Assembly: GCA_022842325.1 (NCBI GenBank)
Contig: JALHPU010000032.1
Coordinates: 1-47,935 of the forward strand
Length of the DNA stretch: 47,935 nucleotides
Direction of reading: 5' to 3'
Source: Sulfuritalea sp.
GTDB lineage: Bacteria > Pseudomonadota > Gammaproteobacteria > Burkholderiales > Rhodocyclaceae
Part shown: one piece after another, positions 44,304 to 47,935 of the stretch
Layout of the letters: every line of letters begins with the position of its first letter
How positions within the stretch are numbered: position 1 is the first letter of the stretch
Notes under the pieces: model-generated
What the model was told of the DNA's origin: nothing
Seen by the model: only the letters and a program-made list of their open reading frames with translations
Databases searched by the model: none
Translations under genes and position numbers: made by a program

Positions 44304-44534
44304 ATGGCAAAGAAATTTCCCTTGCACCCCAAGCACCCCGAAAGGATTTGCTGGGGCTGCGACAAATACTGCCCGGTCGATGCGCTCGAATGCGGCAACG
44401 GCTCGGACCGCACGCAGCACCCGGTGGAATTGCTCGGGGAGGACTGGCTTGAATTTGGCGACTGGGGCCTGGACACCGAAACGGAACCGCCCCGGACTAC
44501 CGGAGGCAGCGAGAAGGAGCCGGCTTCAGAGTAG
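44304..44534 (+). CDS. DUF3079-family protein
   Basis: A 76-residue protein with KKFPLHPKHPERICWGCDKYC and CGNGSDRTQHP, the conserved Cys and His pattern of DUF3079, probably a metal- or cluster-binding protein. It lies 24 bp after ccoG and ends the operon. Confidence 0.88.
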   Translation: MAKKFPLHPKHPERICWGCDKYCPVDALECGNGSDRTQHPVELLGEDWLEFGDWGLDTETEPPRTTGGSEKEPASE

Positions 44535-44550
44535 GCCGACCCGACTTCAA

Positions 44551-44582
44551 GAGTCGGCGCCGGCGGGACGGCGATCCGACTC
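44551..44582. terminator. Hairpin after the NsrR operon, built around the dispersed repeat
   Basis: GAGTCGG at 44551 pairs with CCGACTC at 44576; the loop holds most of copy 6 of the 22-bp repeat. It stands between convergent genes (stops at 44534 and 44614). Without a T-run it would be at most a weak terminator. Confidence 0.4.
44552..44573 (+). repeat. Dispersed 22-bp repeat, copy 6
   Basis: One mismatch to consensus (CGCC for CGCT). Flanked on the right by GATCCGACTC, which creates the hairpin. Confidence 0.75.
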
Positions 44583-44613
44583 GCCGTGCCGCCGTGCCCC
44601 TGCCGGAAATCTG

Positions 44614-45117
44614 CTACTCGAGTTCGAGTGAACCCTGAATTGCCTTGATGCCGGCGTTGCCGCAGGCATCGTCGAGATGCCCGCCGGGCGCGCCGGAGAC
44701 GCCGACGGCACCGAGCAGGGTGCCGCCTGCGGAGATCGTCAGGCCGCCGCCGAGCACCACTACACCCGGAATGTCACGGATCCCGGCCGAGGGCTTGCCC
44801 GGGGCGCTCAAATCCAGCAGGTTGCTGGTGTTGTTGCGAAAGCTCACTGCGGTCCAGGCCTTGCCGATGGCGGTCTTGGGCGTGTGCGAACCGGCAAGGT
44901 TGTCGCGCAGCAGCGCCAGCGGCACGCCACCGCGGTCGACCACGGCCACGGCGACCACGTAGCCACCCTTCTGGCATTCGGCAAGCGCCGCCTGCGCGAC
45001 CTGCATCGCCGCCGCGGTGGTCAGGCTTGCCGCCTGCGTGGTCAACTTCGCGGCGGCCGACGCCCCGCCTGTCAGAAACAATGCTGTCAATGCAATGGCG
45101 ATTCTGGTACGGATCAT
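44614..45117 (-). CDS. HbpS/GlcG-family secreted protein
   Basis: A 167-residue protein with a signal peptide (MIRTRIAIALTALFLTGGASA) and the haem-degrading/GlcG domain (VVDRGGVPLALLRDN; GLTISAGGTLLGAVGVSGAPG). Relatives such as HbpS bind haem, corrinoids or iron in the periplasm. It stands alone. The C-terminal DDACGNAGIKAI is typical of the family. Confidence 0.88.
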   Translation of the reverse strand: MIRTRIAIALTALFLTGGASAAAKLTTQAASLTTAAAMQVAQAALAECQKGGYVVAVAVVDRGGVPLALLRDNLAGSHTPKTAIGKAWTAVSFRNNTSNLLDLSAPGKPSAGIRDIPGVVVLGGGLTISAGGTLLGAVGVSGAPGGHLDDACGNAGIKAIQGSLELE

Positions 45118-45261
45118 GGTGTCTTCTCCCTCGGTTGATGTGTTGCAGCGATTCGGCTGACCGCGGCACGGCGAGAACATTTTCGCGTGCCGGCAGGCAT
45201 CCATTGTGGCCCAGCGCACCGCACTTGGGAATACTCGCCCCGAATCGTCTTTGCCCGCCGC

Positions 45262-46848
45262 CTACTGGATCGCCTGGCGTTCGGTTTCGCGGCGCGCCAG
45301 CGCCGAGCGTTCGGCACGGATCAGGGTTTCCATCATGCGTTGCGGCTGCTCCGCCACCGCTTCGCCATCGTGGTAGAGCAGGGCCACCTGCAGCGGACCG
45401 TTGCCGGTGGCCAGCGCCGCGATATTGTCGGGGCTGACCGTGACCCGCCCGAGCATGCGCGAGGTCGGCCATTTCAGATCGCCGTACACCAGGTAGACCA
45501 GCTTGGAGCAAAACACGCGGTGCGTCGTTTCGGTGTCGAAATTGAAGTCGTAAGCCTTGCCGACCTGGCGAAACGTTTGCAGCACGACCTCCGCCAATTG
45601 CTCCTTGCCCAGTGCTTCACGGCGCAGCACGGCGAGGTCGTCGACGTTCAGGAAATGCTCGATCGAGTTCATCTGCACGCCGGAGCGCAGGGCCTCGACC
45701 ACGCCGCGCCCGGCGCGCACCGATTCGTGGTGGGGTTTGACCACGGGATGATCCCAGATGCCCAGCTCGCGCAGTTCGGACTCGGCGCCGACCCAGATCG
45801 CGGCGTGTCCCCAGTGCCCCGGAATGAAGCTGTCGGTCAGGCGAAACGGCGTCTTCTCGACCAGGATGTCGCCGGCCTTCAGGTTGCGCCGCACGATCGG
45901 CACGACCTCGGGCCGATCATGCAGCTTGCCGCGACGCGTTTCGACCAGGCCGATGGCATTGCCGAACAGCAGGCTGGAAAGATTGGTGCTTTCGTTCTTC
46001 AATGCAAACAGCGTATCGATGCTCATGGTGCCGAGAAAGCCCAGGTTGTCGCCGATATCGCGCAGCGGCGAAAACTGGCGCACCAGATGCAGCGATGGAC
46101 TCTGCTCGATCGAGCGCAGCAGGTAGCCATACTGTTCGAACGGCGGCGTCTTGAACCCCTTGCCATGCCGTTCGACCCAGTCGATCGCCCGCGTCGTGCG
46201 GCGCCGATTTTCGGTCGAGGCGAAGTTGACGGCGATTTCGTTGAGGGTACCGGCCTGAATGTTGAACCCGCGATCGCTGCGATTGAGGTGCTGCCTGAAC
46301 TCGTGGTCCTGGCGAAACGGCGCAATCGCCGACAGGTAATTGTCGTAAAGCACCAGCGCCGCGGAAAGCGACATGGCGATGCCCGCGGCACGGATGCCGG
46401 ACTCGGCGTCGCCGCCCGCGTCGCCACCTGCGTCCCGCTCGGCAAGCCAGCATTCATGGACCTGGGCGATGTTCAGCAGGGCGCTGCGCTGCGCCAGGAG
46501 CAGCGAGGCGCCTTCGTTGAGCTGCTTCAGGTCCTGGCCGGAGAGCGGCTGGCCGCTCGCGGTCTTGGCCTTGAGTTCCCGATGCAAACGTATCGCGGTG
46601 GCGCGCATGCTCAGCGCCTCTTCGGCCAGGCGCAGGTAATCCTGGATCTCGGTTTCCATCGCCGCGCGCCTTAGCGCAAGCGACTGCCCCTGGTGGAATT
46701 CGCGCGTGTGCGCCTCACACTGCAACCGGGCGTTCTGGCTGCCCGGGCCATCGACCGCCAGCGCGGCGTCGTTTGACCCGGGCGGCCCCAGATCGGCACA
46801 GCCCGCAACCATGCCAAGCAACACGATACCCAGCAATGCACGCATCAT
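45262..46848 (-). CDS. YiiX-like lipoprotein with a cysteine-hydrolase domain
   Basis: A 528-residue lipoprotein (lipobox LGMVAGC). The N-terminal half is helical, with a coiled-coil stretch (about 50-150) containing LRLAEEALSMRATAIRLHREL. The C-terminal half has the YiiX/NlpC-P60-related fold: KAGDILVEKT, the His in PGHWGHAAIWVG and the Cys in HRVFCSKLVYLVY. It may cleave an amide or acyl bond in the envelope. The adjacent Met codons at the start both follow GGAGG. Substrate unknown. Confidence 0.82.
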   Translation of the reverse strand: MMRALLGIVLLGMVAGCADLGPPGSNDAALAVDGPGSQNARLQCEAHTREFHQGQSLALRRAAMETEIQDYLRLAEEALSMRATAIRLHRELKAKTASGQPLSGQDLKQLNEGASLLLAQRSALLNIAQVHECWLAERDAGGDAGGDAESGIRAAGIAMSLSAALVLYDNYLSAIAPFRQDHEFRQHLNRSDRGFNIQAGTLNEIAVNFASTENRRRTTRAIDWVERHGKGFKTPPFEQYGYLLRSIEQSPSLHLVRQFSPLRDIGDNLGFLGTMSIDTLFALKNESTNLSSLLFGNAIGLVETRRGKLHDRPEVVPIVRRNLKAGDILVEKTPFRLTDSFIPGHWGHAAIWVGAESELRELGIWDHPVVKPHHESVRAGRGVVEALRSGVQMNSIEHFLNVDDLAVLRREALGKEQLAEVVLQTFRQVGKAYDFNFDTETTHRVFCSKLVYLVYGDLKWPTSRMLGRVTVSPDNIAALATGNGPLQVALLYHDGEAVAEQPQRMMETLIRAERSALARRETERQAIQ

Positions 46849-46990
46849 TCACCCCTCCCCGATTCCCGCCAGATCCGTTACGGACCGGAAGATTTCACGT
46901 TCCGCCGGCAGCGGAAGGCTGCCGGCGGGACTCCCGATTCTTGGCGTTCGGGTAGGCCGGTGACGATTATAGAGTAGGTATCTGGAATAC

Positions 46991-47012
46991 AGTCGGCGCT
47001 GGCGGGACGGCG
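46991..47012 (+). repeat. Dispersed 22-bp repeat, copy 7
   Basis: A perfect core copy between the SDR gene and the YiiX-like gene, 33 bp from the SDR stop. Confidence 0.8.
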
Positions 47013-47044
47013 GCGCGCGCCGCTCCGGGCGGCTCCAGGCGCGG

Positions 47045-47782
47045 CTACATGGTCAGGGTCAAGCCGCCATCGACCACGAAGATGTGGCCGGTGGCGTAGC
47101 GGTTGCGCAGCAGGGCCAGCGTCGCCTCGACGCAATCGTCGGGCGTCGCCGAGCGCTGCAGCGGGGCGCGGGCCTTGACCGCCTCGTGCTGCGCCTGCCA
47201 GTCCTTGGTCCATGGCGTTGCCACCAGGCCGGGGGCCACCGCATTGACCCGCACCGGCGCGCAGGACTTGGCCAAGAGGCGCGTCATCTGGTTCAGCGCG
47301 GCCTTCGCCATCGAATACGCGATCGAGCTGCCGACCGGGCGCACGCCGGCGATCGAGGTTATGTTGATGACGTTGCCGTCTTCGCTCTGCGCGAGAAACG
47401 GCATCGCCGCCTTGGTCAGGCGCCAGGTGCCGGTGACGTTGATATCGAAGGTTTTGGCGAAGATCTCGTCGGTCAGCGCGGCCAGGTCCTGGTGCGGCAC
47501 GACAGTGGTCCAGCCGGCGTTGTTCACCAGGATGTCGAGCTTGCCGAAGCGCTCGATGGTCGCCGCCAGCAGCCTTTCGCCGGCGGCCTTGTCGGCGATG
47601 TCGGCCTGCACGTAGAACGCTTTGGCACCGAGCTCCGCGGCGATGCGCTGGCCGGCTTCGACCGAGTGCGCCGAGTTGATCACCACCGAGGCGCCCAGCG
47701 CGGAAAGCCGCCGCGCGATGGCCTCGCCGATGCCGCTGCTCGATCCCGTGACCAGGGCCACCTTGTTGGAAAATTCCTTCAT
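47045..47782 (-). CDS. Short-chain dehydrogenase/reductase
   Basis: A 245-residue classical SDR with the cofactor loop TGSSSGIG, NNAG, a catalytic Ser in NITSIAGV, and Tyr/Lys in YSMAK, plus the C-terminal GHIFVVDGGLTLT. The start at 47782 has AGGAGG seven bases upstream; the longer frames upstream are not supported. NADP(H) or NAD(H) preference and substrate cannot be told. It lies between the IS110 remnant and the lipoprotein gene on the same strand. Confidence 0.92.
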   Translation of the reverse strand: MKEFSNKVALVTGSSSGIGEAIARRLSALGASVVINSAHSVEAGQRIAAELGAKAFYVQADIADKAAGERLLAATIERFGKLDILVNNAGWTTVVPHQDLAALTDEIFAKTFDINVTGTWRLTKAAMPFLAQSEDGNVINITSIAGVRPVGSSIAYSMAKAALNQMTRLLAKSCAPVRVNAVAPGLVATPWTKDWQAQHEAVKARAPLQRSATPDDCVEATLALLRNRYATGHIFVVDGGLTLTM

Positions 47783-47844
47783 TAAATCCTCCTGTGCTGT
47801 TGTAGTGCGGGCCGTGGGGCGGACCGTAGATACTGTTATCCCGG

Positions 47845-47935
47845 TCAAGCACCGTGCAAAGCAGAATTGAACGGTTTGCCGGACTTGAGGACGCCGAAGG
47901 CGACATGAATTAGCTTGCGCATCATGGCACCGATG
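47845..47935 (-). CDS. IS110-family transposase, C-terminal end only (cut by window edge)
   Basis: The minus-strand frame enters at the right edge and ends at a TGA at 47847-47845. The 29 codons include MMRKLIHVAFGVLKSGKPF, the characteristic end of IS110/IS1111-type transposases. The catalytic DEDD residues lie outside. IS110 elements have no obvious terminal repeats, so the element's boundary cannot be placed. Confidence 0.8.
   Translation of the reverse strand, partial: IGAMMRKLIHVAFGVLKSGKPFNSALHGA

Overview
The window is about 48 kb of high-GC DNA from a proteobacterium, most probably a betaproteobacterium with respiratory and denitrifying or sulfur-linked metabolism (Rhodocyclales-like at a guess; no rRNA or other taxonomic marker is present). 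The gene content behind this is an assimilatory nitrate operon behind a sigma-54 promoter, a quinol-type NO reductase, a TsdA-like cytochrome, an alternative oxidase with a HiPIP, CcoG, NsrR and an encapsulin-type ferritin. Both ends run into transposases (IS30-type C-terminus at the left edge, IS110-type C-terminus at the right edge), as when a draft contig breaks at repeated insertion sequences. No tRNA, rRNA or CRISPR array was seen.

Layout. (1) 1-4.7 kb: an AT-richer island next to the IS30 remnant. It holds two overlapping P-loop ATPase genes, one fusing a cold-shock-like domain, TPRs, a domain I do not recognise and a STAND/AAA-type ATPase, the other a stand-alone ATPase. This is the best candidate for an undescribed, possibly defence-related, system. 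(2) 4.7-9.1 kb: nucleotide-transporter-like protein, Tat-exported aldo/keto reductase, secreted NADP-binding reductase, class II Fic protein. (3) 9.3-19.1 kb, minus strand: nrtA-nrtB-nrtD-nirB-nirD-nasA. A sigma-54 promoter and a leader terminator precede nrtA, and nasT (ANTAR antiterminator) lies just upstream. Nitrate is imported, reduced to nitrite by NasA and to ammonium by NirBD. (4) 19.1-23.1 kb: DsrC/TusE-like protein, MarR regulator, VIT-type transporter, SRPBCC protein, HiPIP, DUF3309 and alternative oxidase. (5) 23.1-29.5 kb: a diguanylate cyclase with three almost identical 142-residue PAS units, a flavodoxin-fold reductase, an orphan encapsulated-type ferritin, an ETHE1-like persulfide dioxygenase and a RibD-like reductase. 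(6) 29.7-33 kb: TsdA-like dihaem cytochrome and quinol NO reductase. (7) 33-39.3 kb: divergent acnA and fumC, a Gly-Pro repeat secreted protein, small conserved proteins. (8) 39.4-44.5 kb: nsrR divergent from a seven-gene operon (DUF59, DUF2249, membrane protein, ferredoxin-NADP reductase, hemerythrin, CcoG, DUF3079), with two 23-bp NsrR-like palindromes between them. (9) 44.6-47.9 kb: HbpS/GlcG-like protein, YiiX-like lipoprotein, SDR, IS110 end.

Three signals cut across the genes. First, a roughly 22-bp dispersed repeat (core GTCGGCGCTGGCGGGACGG) occurs seven times, once in frame inside acnA. A second palindromic repeat occurs between nrtD and nirB and again in frame inside nrtB. Second, a motif of the form GTGCG-N4-CGCAC, or close variants with a fixed 18-bp spacing to CGTAG in three copies, lies 65-100 bp upstream of at least six transcription units (HiPIP, GGDEF gene, the gene at 25653, the gene at 29501, TsdA/NOR, the Gly-Pro protein), suggesting a shared regulon. 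Third, the nitrate operon leader shows sigma-54 control combined with probable NasT antitermination, although no nasS is present next to nasT.
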